This document shows, in pieces, positions 40,873 to 48,357 of a DNA stretch of 61,156 bases. A program made the translations under genes and the position numbers. The stretch is from a virus: IMG/VR virus record IMGVR_UViG_3300045125_000015, positions 1-61,156 of that record; one strand, 5' to 3'. The notes under the pieces were generated by a model. The model was not told the origin of the DNA and made no database searches. It worked only from the letters and a program-made list of their open reading frames with translations. How positions within the stretch are numbered: position 1 is the first letter of the stretch; each line of letters starts with the position of its first letter.

Positions 40873-41077
40873 TCCTTCCGCTTCTCTTCCAGCCATTTGC
40901 TAAACATCTGCTCGAACTCCTTTTCCCACTTGGTAGGCAAGGAGAATTCAATCCATGTGGTTGGTTCTTTTGCTTTTATCGCCGCTATCTCTTCCGGCGT
41001 TGGGTCTGGCTGGGCGTTGTCAAACTTGGACCCACTGTCCCTCTGCGCGAATGGGCGCATCTACCGAATCCGTTCAT
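40869..41077 (-). CDS. Small hypothetical protein between glycosyltransferases
   Basis: The likely start at 41077 overlaps the GT10 stop (ATGA), but an indel separates it from the body: PFAQRDSGSKFDNAQPDPTP, EEIAAIKAKEPTTWIEFSLP, TKWEKEFEQMFSKWLEEKRK E. About 69 residues, charged and helical. An alternative start is ATG 41060. Function unknown. Confidence 0.65.
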
Positions 41078-42024
41078 CGGTGCTCCTCGATTAACTTGTA
41101 CAGCTGCTTGACCTCGTTGCCGCAGTCGAACTGGTCAGCCTTGCTCCGACCGGATGAAACTGTCTATCGCCTCCAGGTACCCGCAGTACGTGGTGTAGTC
41201 CATCTCCCGCAGGAAGTTGTACAGCTCCTTGTACGACTTGAACTCCCGCATGTCGATGTAGCACTCGGGCGGGATATGGTCGTGGACGTTAGGCGCACCC
41301 CAGTACACAGGCACGATGCCGGCCATGAAGGCGTCCAAGATCTTCTCGCTGATGTATCCAACGTCCTTGTCGGTGTTCTCGAACGTGATGGCAAAGTGGT
41401 AATTGGCTGTAGGTTGGCCAGCTTGTTGATTGGTCGTGTCCTTTGTAGAACGGGATGTGTACGGATATCCCAGCCACGTCCGTACAGGTCGAGGTCAAAG
41501 ATGGCGTTGTCCTTGAACCACTGGATCAGCTCTATGCGCTTCTCGTACAGGCTGCCGGGTATGTTCTTGGCGGTCTGGATCATGACTGCCAGCTTGTGGG
41601 TGAAGAAGTCTCCCCGCGATTTCTCGCACGGCCAGCGGTCATTCCAGTCCACGGTGAAGTTGTGCTTCTCGTATTTCTTCTTGATGGTCAGCCTGTCATC
41701 CCATGTCAGCACCCGGCTGAACTGGTCGTGGTACGCCTCGTCCCAGTTATCGGGCAGGATCAGCGGCGGCTCGTACAGGATCAGGACTTTGCTGGCACCT
41801 GGTACGTCAGGCTCCACGCGAGGGCGATCCATGTAGATCACGAGGTCCACGATGTGCGGGTCTACTTGGTCGAGGGTGTACAGCTCGATGCCGGTGGACT
41901 TGCACAGTTTGTACAGGTCGTTCCAAGACTTCAGCAGGTTGTGGCCGATGTCACTGTTCTGGTTCTTGAACAGGTAGCCATCGGTCGTGATGAACTCGTA
42001 GTGGTTATGAACTGCGACTCTCAT
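41074..42024 (-). CDS. GT10 (fucosyltransferase-like) glycosyltransferase, frameshifted
   Basis: MRVAVHNHYEFITTDGYLFK, SDIGHNLLKSWNDLYKLC, IYMDRPRVEPDVPGASKVLI, LYEPPLILPDNWDEAYHDQF, WDDRLTIKKKYEK, then NYHFAITFENTDKDVGYISE KILDAFMAGIVPVYWGAPNV and YIDMREFKSYKELYNFLREM. The F-x-F-E-N-T...Y-I-S-E-K-x-x-D-A-x-x-A-G-x-V-P-V-Y-W-G block is the donor-binding signature of GT10 alpha-1,3/4-fucosyltransferases. Indels near 41410 and 41140. About 316 residues, ending YKLIEEHR. Confidence 0.87.
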
Positions 42025-42314
42025 AGACCGTTCTTCTCCTTCAGCTTGGCTTCGATGGCGCTGGCAAACGTATTCAGAGCCATCCCAAAAATAGGATCGG
42101 AGTACAAACACTCCTGTCGTTCCTCATCCGTCAGCCCTTGCCATTCGCGCTGTGGTGGTATGAAACGATCAAACTCGCCACCAGACAAATTCAAATCTGC
42201 TTGCATCAAGTCCTCAAGAACTTGCTCGTCTTCTTCGTGCCAATTTTCCGGGTAGGCTTGCTTGAAGGTATCCAGCGTATCCCAAGCGCGACGCAGTAAG
42301 TTAATCATGTTCAT
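42021..42314 (-). CDS. Small protein with EWQGLTDEE module (copy 1)
   Basis: MNMINLLRRAWDTLDTFKQA, YPENWHEEDEQVLEDLMQAD, then PPQREWQGLTDEERQECLYS and FASAIEAKLKEKNGL. The C-terminal REWQGLTDEE ... AIEAKLKEKN block recurs in genes at 52541 and 52994. 97 residues, acidic and helical. Overlaps the GT10 start by four bases. Function unknown. Confidence 0.78.
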   Translation of the reverse strand: MNMINLLRRAWDTLDTFKQAYPENWHEEDEQVLEDLMQADLNLSGGEFDRFIPPQREWQGLTDEERQECLYSDPIFGMALNTFASAIEAKLKEKNGL

Positions 42315-42455
42315 TCTTCTCAAAAGGCAGCGGGCCGAGTTCTTGCATAAAGTCATCTTCCATCTTGCATACCCAAGCTTCCTCTTCTGGATTCCAAGTA
42401 AATGCAAGGGCAACATCAAGGTCATCAACCTGGACCACAACTTAACTCTTTTCAT
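42301..42455 (-). CDS. Small acidic protein, about 50 residues, frameshifted
   Basis: MKRVKLW then, after an indel near 42430, VQVDDLDVALAFTWNPEEEA, WVCKMEDDFMQELGPLPFEK NEHD. The stop overlaps the next start region. Acidic, with a W-N-P-E-E-E-A-W-V core. Function unknown. Easily missed because the frame break leaves no long open frame. Confidence 0.6.
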
Positions 42456-42652
42456 TCTTCTCCCCTTCGTATGGCTGCCGCTATGTCTAGGCTGCCCATC
42501 TCCTCACATACCCTCGCGCACCGCTCCCGTTCCTGTGTTGCTACCATCTTTGCAAACTTGCGCATCCAAGCCATGGCCGCCGAGTCTGGGGCGTAGATCA
42601 GCTCCTCCTCCTCGGCAGCCTTGTTGGCCAGCTCAAAGAGCTTCCGACTCAT
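42452..42652 (-). CDS. Small helical protein, 66 residues
   Basis: MSRKLFELANKAAEEEELIY, APDSAAMAWMRKFAKMVATQ, ERERCARVCEEMGSLDIAAA IRRGEE. The E-R-E-R-C-A-x-V-C-E pattern is widespread in small phage proteins. Intact. Overlaps both neighbours by four bases. Function unknown. Confidence 0.82.
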   Translation of the reverse strand: MSRKLFELANKAAEEEELIYAPDSAAMAWMRKFAKMVATQERERCARVCEEMGSLDIAAAIRRGEE

Positions 42653-42891
42653 CTAAACAGCCAGTCGAACATCGCCCGCACGACAGTCAGCGCTACACCT
42701 ATGGCCGCATAGAACAGGATGATCCACGCACCCACATCGATGGACGACAGGTACTTCTCGTGGATATGCTGCCAGCGGTTGGTGTACTCGACTGTCGGGT
42801 TCTCGTCCGTCACGGTCTTATAGAAAGGTGCGACGTACGCAGAGCCGATCTTGGGCGGCTCTTCCTTAATGAACTTTCCATCTCTTAGCAT
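42649..42891 (-). CDS. Small protein with C-terminal membrane span, 80 residues
   Basis: MLRDGKFIKEEPPKIGSAYV, PFYKTVTDENPTVEYTNRWQ and a C-terminal membrane helix (VGAWIILFYAAIGVALTVVR). Intact. N-in or N-out topology cannot be told. Possibly membrane-anchors a surface-modifying step, but this is only a guess from the neighbours. Confidence 0.82.
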   Translation of the reverse strand: MLRDGKFIKEEPPKIGSAYVAPFYKTVTDENPTVEYTNRWQHIHEKYLSSIDVGAWIILFYAAIGVALTVVRAMFDWLFR

Positions 42892-42900
42892 CTTTGCCTC

Positions 42901-43672
42901 CTACGTGTTATTCCTACCAGCCCGCATCAGGTCGCCGGCGTATACGTGTTGCCCAACATGCCGTAGCTCTATTGTTGGATCAGCAAAGATTTTACCGCCC
43001 TCCCTTTTCCACAGCTCGCAGAAGTGATAATCCTCTGACAACAGCAGTCCTGAGCTCAGTAATGCTGGTGCCGAAGAACTCGCGGGTTAGCGGCGGCTAG
43101 GAACTGGCCGTTGGCCGGGTTCGTGATCAGGCTGGTGCGGTAGGTTGGCACCTTGAATCTCAACTGCTTGAACACGTTTCTGTGGATCATCATGAAGCCT
43201 GTGCCGCCGTGCAGGACTTCCACCAGCCCGTCTTCGTTCAGCGGGACCTTGTCGCCGTCGTCAGCCACGGCATTCAAGTACATACGAGCAGCCGAACTTC
43301 TCGATATCCTTTTCACCGCGCAGGGCAGCCTCGCGGATCCGGTCCCAGAACAGAAACTTCTTGGGGTAGATCACCGCAGACCATATCCTTGCTCGTGCTG
43401 CAGCAAGCTTGTAGATGCCGTCTGTCGGGAACCAGATGTCGGCATCAATGAACATCAGGTAATCGTCCTGAGTCTCATCCAAGAAGTACCGGGCAATCTC
43501 GTTACGGGCGCGGGTGATCAGCGCCTCTTTGTTCATGAACTGCCAGCGGGTGCGGATACCCTGCTGCTCAAGGAAGGACAGGTTCCGGGCTAGGCTGTCT
43601 ACGTACTCCATGAACATGGCACCGCCGTAGGCAGGGGTGCCGATCATGATGGTTGGTTTTGCCGTCAATCAT
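42901..43672 (-). CDS. GT-A glycosyltransferase-like protein B
   Basis: KPTIMIGTPAYGGAMFMEYV, SLARNLSFLEQQGIRTRWQF, NKEALITRARNEIARYFLDE, DDYLMFIDADIWFPTDGIYK, VIYPKKF, VLHGGTGFMMIHRNVFKQL, then EYHFCELWKREGGKIFADPT and IELRHVGQHVYAGDLM. D-A-D-I-W-F is the DxD site. The I-T-R-A-R-N segment and the C-terminal H-V-G-x-H fit the same family as the gene at 39364. The start is either TTG 43668 or ATG 43672 with a one-base break. Indels near 43270 and 43070. About 256 residues. Confidence 0.78.
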
Positions 43673-43922
43673 TCTTGCTTCCCATTCCGTCGGATGGCCA
43701 ATCTGGCTATGTAGTTGTCTGGCCATACAACATGTAGCTCTGCTTTTCCAACCCAAGCGTCAGCGCAGCCGGTGCGCGACCATAGCAGGTTTCCAGTGAA
43801 GTGCTGGCTCACAGTGCTAACCGTCCAGCGATGACTGACATTGATTCTGCATCAGGTCTATTTACGGTCATCATGCCAGCCTCCTTGCGCGAATTGCTCC
43901 CGCGACGCATTAGCAGCGTCAT
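43669..43922 (-). CDS. Small hypothetical protein, frameshifted
   Basis: MTLLMRRGSNSRKEAGMMTV, NRPDA, then after an indel INVSHRWTVSTVSQHFTGNL, LWSRTGCADAWVGKAELHVV, WPDNYIARLAIRRNGKQE. Both ends show ATGA overlaps with neighbours, supporting a real gene of about 83 residues despite the frame break. Function unknown. Confidence 0.55.
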
Positions 43923-44000
43923 GCCGTTACACCATCAATTTTCTGCTAGGATCAGCGCATTCACACGACTGCCATCGACTTTCTTAGCGGCGTGACTCAT
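43919..44000 (-). CDS. Very small peptide gene, about 27 residues
   Basis: MSHAAKKVDGSRVNALILAE, then an indel and IDGVTA with a stop overlapping the next start. Supported only by ATGA-type overlaps at both ends and a sensible composition. It could be the N-terminal part of the following gene, because an in-frame TGA alone separates them. Confidence 0.35.
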
Positions 44001-44120
44001 GATGTTGCGAATAAGATCCATCGTTCATCTGCAATCACCGCATTATAGCAAGTCCACGTACTCGGCTGCTAATGGCGAGGATAGGCTCATTCACAGTGCA
44101 ATGCGTTCTTCCTCAGTCAT
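43997..44120 (-). CDS. Very small peptide gene, about 41 residues, frameshifted
   Basis: MTEEERIAL, then NEPILA, LAAEYVDLLY and AVIADERWILFATS, the stop overlapping the next start (ATGA). Two indels within about 120 bases make the exact product uncertain. Acidic and helical; function unknown. Confidence 0.4.
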
Positions 44121-44397
44121 TGATCAGCCCCTCTATCTGGTCGATCAGGTGGTCAGCAATCCGCTTGTCATTCACAGACACTGTGCCGGCCAGCTCGTCC
44201 TTGTGGATCAGATCCATGGCATCCCGCAGCCCTTTGTTGTAGCCGCTGGTGAACTGGTCTGTCCCTTCAAGGATCATGGTGATGGCATCCCGCACGATCT
44301 TGCTGGCCTGGCGGGCGCGAGCCTTCTCCTTCAGCGCAACATGGACTTCCTCTGACAGATAGACCGAGTACGGTATCAGTCGCTTCGAGCCTTCCAT
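44113..44397 (-). CDS. Ribbon-helix-helix-like small regulator
   Basis: MEGSKRLIPYSVYLSEEVHV ALKEKARARQASKIVRDAIT MILEG then DAMDLIHKDELAGTVSVNDK RIADHLIDQIEGLIND. The strand (LIPYSVYLS) followed by two helices with A-S-K-I-V-R-D-A-I matches a CopG/Arc ribbon-helix-helix DNA-binding unit. 94 residues, start at ATG 44397 inside the upstream gene's end. May regulate early phage promoters; untested. Confidence 0.72.
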   Translation of the reverse strand: MEGSKRLIPYSVYLSEEVHVALKEKARARQASKIVRDAITMILEGTDQFTSGYNKGLRDAMDLIHKDELAGTVSVNDKRIADHLIDQIEGLIND

Positions 44398-44797
44398 GAC
44401 GCGAACTCCTGCTTTAGCCCCAGCATCTTCTCTACGGCTTGCTGACTTTTTGCGATGTCCGCCCGGCTGTCTACCTTCAGATACGTCTTTAACCATGTCG
44501 TTGCTTCCTTCTCTGTCTTATCAATAATCTCGCCCGACTCACCCAAGAACTCCCAGAACTTCGGGTCCCTGCACAGCATCCCGCTTACCCGCACCATGTC
44601 CTTGGATAACTCTGCCTCTCGGTTCATAGGCCGCTCTTCCTCGTTCAGCCGCACCATCACGGTCATGTACCTGCTGCCAACGAAATCTCTTGCGACCGTC
44701 TCTGGTATCTCGTCTGGGTGTATACGCAGCGTCAGGATGTAGCCAGAGCTGTCCTGCTTTAGCCCACCTTGATTGCCTCGAACTGGCTAGTCTCCAT
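44376..44797 (-). CDS. Hypothetical protein of the recombination operon, frameshifted
   Basis: METSQFEAIKVGLKQDSSGY, ILTLRIHPDEIPETVARDFV GSRYMTVMVRLNEEERPMNR, VSGMLCRDPKFWEFLGESGE, EATTWLKTYLKVDSRADI. An indel near 44758 breaks the first ten residues from the rest. About 140 residues. H-P-D-E-I-P ... D-x-x-G-x-R-Y-x-x-x-x-V-R-L is a recurring pattern in phage operons containing single-strand annealing genes. Function unknown. Confidence 0.72.
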
Positions 44798-45023
44798 CTT
44801 TCACCCCTATCAAATCCTTGTATGTCCCGTCTGCGTACACAAACCTGACGCCGACCAGATTTTCATCCTTGTCGTAGTAGCAGGCAAACATGTTGCCATC
44901 CACCCACGGCGCCCTTGGTTGCAGGCTCAGGCTGGTCATTTGCTCTGGCACGAAGTAGTGCATTGCCCCTACATAGCTTGGGTGCGGGTTCCGCTGGTAG
45001 TCGTACAGTTTGATATCCGGCAT
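44787..45023 (-). CDS. Small hypothetical protein, 78 residues
   Basis: MPDIKLYDYQRNPHPSYVGA, MHYFVPEQMTSLSLQPRAPW, VDGNMFACYYDKDENLVGVR, FVYADGTYKDLIGVKDGD. Intact, beta-rich, no membrane span. Overlaps both neighbours. Function unknown. Confidence 0.82.
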   Translation of the reverse strand: MPDIKLYDYQRNPHPSYVGAMHYFVPEQMTSLSLQPRAPWVDGNMFACYYDKDENLVGVRFVYADGTYKDLIGVKDGD

Positions 45024-45345
45024 CAGCTAATGTCCTCCACTCTCAACACGTACCGCCCCTTGCTGTTCTTCGTCCAGCCCCATACCTGAATCACGCCAAG
45101 CCGGCTTCGCGCACCTTCGGCAGATACTCGCTCTCCTGAATCTTTCGTATCCGCTCTGCCACACCGGAAGATGTGCATTGCACGGCCAGCGTTTCATCCC
45201 GCTTGATTGCCAGCACATCGATGAGACCAAGAGATCCTGGCGTATCCGCGCATGTGGATTCCACTTCTCCACAATGGCGCAGGTATAACCCTGCTCCCTG
45301 AGTTCCTTCAACGCTGCGCTCGGTAGGTGACTTACTAGATGCCAT
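45023..45345 (-). CDS. Resolvase/PD-(D/E)XK-like small nuclease, frameshifted
   Basis: MASSKSPTERSVEELREQGY, TCAIVEKWNPHARIRQDLLG, LIDVLAIKRDETLAVQCTSS, GVAERIRKIQESEYLPKVRE, AGLAVIQVWGWTKNSKGRYV LRVEDIS. The conserved E-K-W-x-x-x-x-x-I-R-x-D-L-x-G-x-I-D ... L-A-V-Q-x-T-S layout resembles small Holliday-junction-resolvase-like folds, with Gln in the usual Lys position. Indels near 45290, 45225 and 45105. About 107 residues. Nuclease activity is uncertain. Confidence 0.6.
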
Positions 45346-45347
45346 TA

Positions 45348-45636
45348 TCAGAAAGGCACATCTTGTGAATCATCAACCGGCGGTGGTGGCGGCGGGGTGG
45401 CAACGTTGCCATCAGGCTTCTTGTACGTGTTCACTTTGATACTGAACCACGCGCCGTAGTTGCCATCCTGCTGCCAGCCGTCAAGCTTGATAACAATGTC
45501 ATCCTCGTCTGTCTGTTCCATCAAGCCCTTCAGGAAATGACGGTCAAGCACCAGCTCGCCGTACAGATCGGGAGACTTCGGGTGGATCTTGCGCTGGCTG
45601 TAGTTCAGCCGGCCAGAGTTGGGAACTTAGTTGCCA
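45348..45636 (-). CDS. SSB-like protein with acidic ...DVPF tip, frameshifted
   Basis: MATKFPTLAG then LNYSQRKIHPKSPDLYGELV, LDRHFLKGLMEQTDEDDIVI, KLDGWQQDGNYGAWFSIKVN, TYKKPDGNVATPPPPPPVDD SQDVPF. A compact beta domain, a proline linker and a final acidic D-x-x-x-D-V-P-F tip copy the architecture of single-stranded DNA-binding proteins, whose C-terminal tip (DDDIPF type) recruits partners. The core is not the standard OB sequence. About 95 residues, one indel near 45606. Role inferred from the tip and the adjacent ERF and nuclease genes. Confidence 0.6.
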
Positions 45637-45647
45637 TTTTCCCTCCG

Positions 45648-45844
45648 TTATTCGGCCGACGCCACAAAGATTCTTTTACTTTCTTTGCGCCAAGCATTAC
45701 CAGCTCATTCCACTTGTACTCAGTAAAATTGTTCCATGCGTAACCGGGGCCAACGTAACAATCTTTGGAGTAATGAGGAACGTACAAAATTCCGTTTAGC
45801 TCCAAACAATCTGTAATAAAAGTATCCATTTTTACATCAGCCAT
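45648..45844 (-). CDS. Small hypothetical protein, 65 residues
   Basis: MADVKMDTFITDCLELNGIL, YVPHYSKDCYVGPGYAWNNF, TEYKWNELVMLGAKKVKESL W. The open frame runs on into the next gene only because of an indel near its end; the TAA at 45648-45650 is the likely stop. Overlaps the ERF gene end by eight bases. Function unknown. Confidence 0.7.
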
Positions 45845-46540
45845 CGAATGACTCCTTGTAGGTCTTGAATGTAGCGGTCAGCTCCCCGTAGGCTTCGGCA
45901 TCCTGCTGCTCAATGACCTTGTAGATGTTGGCGTTCGTCCGCCAGATGTTCATAACGTCATCCTTGCTTGCCGCAGTGTCCAGTGCCGTAATCGTAAGTT
46001 CAACCACCACCGTGAGCCAGTCTTCAAAACTGGTGCCTGGATCGGCCGAGACTTTGAGCTGCCACTCCGCGTCTTTCCCTTCCACCTTCTTCGGCGTAAC
46101 AACCGGAGGCTTGGGTGGCGTCGGGACGGCCGGCGCTGCTTTAGGAGCCGCTTGCGGCGGCGCAGTCTTCGTTGCTGCGTTGCCATCGTCGTCCTCCGGG
46201 GCAATGCCACAGGCGGCCATCAGGCTGTACCTGCGGGCATAAGACAAAGCCGAGCCAAAACCCTGGGCGTCGTTCTTGGTGGCTGGCATGAACAGAGTTG
46301 CCACCGGACAGCTGCTCGCCAGACTCGTGGATAAAGGTGGTGGATACCTTGACGCCAGTCTCGGTGCTCTTCTGTCAGCTGCATCAGGAAGATGCCGTTG
46401 TTATTCAAGGCATCGATGACCGCTTCCACGCAGGCTGACAGGTCAGCGTAGCGGCTGCGGAAGTGTGGGTTGGTACTGGTCTTCAGCGCAGGACCAAACT
46501 CCCGCTGCGCTTTGACCAGTGCCGAGGCGATTGCTTTCAT
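45837..46540 (-). CDS. ERF-family single-strand annealing recombinase
   Basis: MKAIASALVKAQREFGPALK, TSTNPHFRSRYADLSACVEA, VIDALNNNGIFLMQLTEE, VSTTFIHESGEQLSGGTLFM, PATKNDAQGFGSALSYARRY, SLMAACGIAPEDDDGNAATK. N-P-H-F-x-S-x-Y-A-D-L ... G-x-A-x-S-Y-A-R-R-Y is the ERF core (P22 Erf type), which pairs complementary single strands. A Pro/Ala linker and an acidic helical tail follow. Indels near 46375 and 46305. About 233 residues. Works with the RecB-like nuclease and SSB-like protein in the same operon. Confidence 0.9.
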
Positions 46541-46721
46541 TTGTTCTCCTTCGTTCTGTACTGGCGCGGTCAGGTTCTGCGAGGTGTGCCATCCATCTTG
46601 CAGACCGTACGGGGCATCAGCGTGACTTGCCGCCAAGGTTGCGCATCTTCACGCCCAGAGCCTTGGCAATAGTTACCAGCTGCTCAGGCTTGGCGTCCTC
46701 AATCTGGATGTTGATCTTCAT
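46537..46721 (-). CDS. Small hypothetical protein before ERF, frameshifted
   Basis: MKINIQIEDAKPEQLVTIAK, ALGVKMRNLGGKS, then either an in-frame stop at 46617 (34 residues) or, after an indel, HADAPYGLQDGWHTSQNLTA P up to the ERF start (about 60 residues). I favour the longer form because that reading leads straight to the coupled ERF start. Function unknown. Confidence 0.5.
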
Positions 46722-46730
46722 GGCTGCACC

Positions 46731-46880
46731 TTAGAAGCAGTTGGTATTGCAGTTGCCTGCGTAGTCACAGCAGGTGGTGCATGTAATGTACCGGCCGTTC
46801 TGCTGGTAGGTATGGGTGGTGCAAGCTGCGTAGGACAGGCTTGCTGCGGTGATAGCCCAGATAGCGATGAGGTATTTCAT
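46731..46880 (-). CDS. Small cysteine-rich exported protein, 49 residues
   Basis: MKYLIAIWAITAASLSYAAC is a textbook signal peptide or lipoprotein-type leader. The rest, TTHTYQQNGRYITCTTCCDY AGNCNTNCF, is packed with cysteines (seven in all including the one after the leader). The start overlaps the RecB-like gene stop (ATGA). Intact. Probably a periplasmic or outer-membrane disulphide-rich micro-protein; function unknown. Confidence 0.8.
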   Translation of the reverse strand: MKYLIAIWAITAASLSYAACTTHTYQQNGRYITCTTCCDYAGNCNTNCF

Positions 46881-47760
46881 AGTTCACTCTCCTTACGGTA
46901 GTTTTTCCACTGATCGCAGAACGGTGCTGCCTGACAGAAGCTCTCGCATCGTGTCCTGCCGCCCTCTCTGGTCTCAACGTAATGCGCTCCTTTCTGTTCG
47001 GCCAGGAACGCTTCGGCCTCCTGCTTGATGGCAAATACTTTCTTCGCCCGCTTGCCGCCGTCCTTGAAGACAGCGTAGGTCGTAGGCTTCTCCCACATCT
47101 CTGCCGGCGTACACTCAGGCATCTGGCCAGAGACTGCGGCGAAGTTGGCCTCGTTGTGCTGGTGCAGCCGTGTCGCGCACAAACTGCTCGCGGGTGTCCT
47201 GATCCCACAGCGGGATGTCCAGTGGTCACGATGGGTGCCTGCGGGTAGGCGTCCTTGTAGGCTGCTTCCCTGCGGCTCCAGTCCCGCACGATGCCGACAA
47301 TCTTCAGGCCGGTGACAGGCACAGACTTCACGCGCTCGACCAGCCATGCGTACATGTTGAGCTGGTCTATCCAGTCGGTCTTCTCCTGCTGGACTGCCCA
47401 CGCGCTGGTGACTTTGTAGTCGCTGATAATCACGCTGCCGTCAGACTGGTATTCCTGCAAGTCAATCTGGCCAGAGATGCGCCAGCCCTCGAAGGTGGTG
47501 AACAGCCGCTCCTCGACTACGTGATGGTCATCCTTGCCGTGCTGGAGGATGTTGTGGCAGGCTGATCCGAACAGGCTCCATACCTGGTCAGCGGCATCTA
47601 CCTCGATCTCCTCGGCATGGCGGCGGCGTAGCTGCACCAGCTGCGGCGGGGACAGGATCTCAGTCACACTGATCTCGCTGTCGCCACGGCTGTAGGTAGG
47701 CCGCGCTGATGACGGTAACGGAATGTGGCGGGACAGTTGTGTTTGTTGGTCAACTTCAGT
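46877..47760 (-). CDS. RecB/Cas4-like PD-(D/E)XK exonuclease, frameshifted
   Basis: RPTYSRGDSEISVTEILSPP, QLVQLRRRHAEEIEVDAADQ, VWSLFGSACHNILQHG, EERLFTTFEGWRISGQIDLQ, EYQSDGSVIISDYKVTSAWA hold the nuclease core (E in the E-E-R helix region, D in Q-I-D-L, D-Y-K). The C-terminal part is QDTREQFVRDRLHQHNEANF ... RCESFCQAAPFCDQWKNYR, whose Cys group recalls the Fe-S cluster of Cas4/AddB-type nucleases. The start is ambiguous: an extra C at about 47758 seems to have turned ATGAAG into ACTGAAG. Indels near 47705 and 47200. About 295 residues. Supplies single strands for ERF. Confidence 0.83.
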
Positions 47761-47943
47761 GTCTTTGTCCTCTATGGCACAACGCGGTAAAAATATCACC
47801 AGCAAGTTCATGGTTTCTTCAGCGTGTCTCTCTGCATGTCTCAAGTCAAATTCCCAACGACAACGCGCATCTTGTCGTATGCGGCGTGAGCTGGCGAAGC
47901 GTACGGTCGATAAGTGCCGTCCTCAGGTAATTGCTTTGCTCAT
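47756..47943 (-). CDS. First gene of the leftward operon, small protein, frameshifted
   Basis: MSKAI then EDGTYRPYASPAHAAYDKMR, VVVGNLT, DMQRDTLKKP and ELAGDIFTALCHRGQRH. Three frame breaks within 190 bases, but the stop overlaps the next start as everywhere else in this operon. About 61 residues. Ribosome site aggaggag lies eight bases upstream, just below the leftward promoter. Function unknown. Confidence 0.6.
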
Positions 47944-47969
47944 GTGTTCTCCTCCTAGATCTAGATATT

Positions 47970-47998
47970 ATCCTAGTCCTACATTTAGATCATGTCAA
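47970..47998 (-). promoter_or_regulatory. Leftward early promoter, TTGACA-N17-TAGGAT
   Basis: On the minus strand: perfect -35 TTGACA (47998-47993), 17-base spacer, -10 TAGGAT (47975-47970). The RNA would start about 20 bases before the aggaggag ribosome site of the gene at 47943. The stretch just downstream (atctagatctagg) is an inverted repeat and may be an operator. It would drive the recombination and carbohydrate genes down to 34796. Confidence 0.8.
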
Positions 47999-48005
47999 TA
48001 GGTAG

Positions 48006-48034
48006 TTGCAGGCAGGAACAATGTGTTGTATCAT
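48006..48034 (+). promoter_or_regulatory. Rightward promoter, TTGCAG-N17-TATCAT
   Basis: -35 TTGCAG at 48006-48011, 17-base spacer, -10 TATCAT at 48029-48034. Back to back with the leftward promoter. The spacer contains caggaacaatgtgttg, identical to the spacer of the promoter at 49388. ACAA-tgtg-TTGT within it is a small inverted repeat that could bind a repressor. No good gene starts follow before the terminator at 48189, so the product may be an RNA. Confidence 0.7.
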
Positions 48035-48040
48035 ACATCA

Positions 48041-48220
48041 CATGTGGAAGAACTGCCACGAGCTGGGAAAAGGTGGTAGAGTTTTCACGGGTCAGTCCGT
48101 CGGTGATCACTCTCCCTTTGCTTGATCTCCTCAGCTGGCGTGGCTGACCCCTGAATTCTCGCGGTCGCTAAGAGGCGAGCGGCGCTTTGCCCCGGTCTCG
48201 GTGATGCCGGGGTCTTTTTT
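48041..48220 (+). ncRNA. Candidate structured small RNA, about 180 nt
   Basis: Bounded by the promoter at 48006 and the terminator at 48189. A long-range 7-bp perfect pairing (gggtcag 48089-48095 with ctgaccc 48144-48150) closes a roughly 48-base internal region. The only open frame is 27 codons (from ATG in catgtgg). I therefore propose a non-coding regulator, but a leader peptide is possible. Confidence 0.45.
48189..48220 (+). terminator. Rho-independent terminator
   Basis: ccccgg (48190-48195) pairs with ccgggg (48207-48212) around an 11-base loop, followed by tc and six T. Directly beyond its T-run lies the stop of a possible minus-strand micro-gene at 48220. Confidence 0.8.
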
Positions 48221-48357
48221 CAGGAGTTGCCGGAGATGGCCGATAGCACCACGGCCACGAGAAAGACGGCAGCAACGACGCCCAGCCGGGGGTGGCGAGT
48301 AACACCGGCAGCCGGGGCTCGACTTTGCCTATAGAGCCAGTGACCCGGCGCTTGCAT
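48220..48357 (-). CDS. Possible single-span membrane micro-protein, 45 residues
   Basis: The minus-strand ATG at 48357 gives MQAPGHWLYRQSRAPAAGVT, then RHPRLGVVAAVFLVAVVLSA and ISGNS. A basic N terminus and a clean 17-residue hydrophobic span make a plausible N-in membrane peptide. No clear ribosome site, and it lies opposite two candidate small RNAs, so it may be fortuitous. Confidence 0.4.
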   Translation of the reverse strand: MQAPGHWLYRQSRAPAAGVTRHPRLGVVAAVFLVAVVLSAISGNS

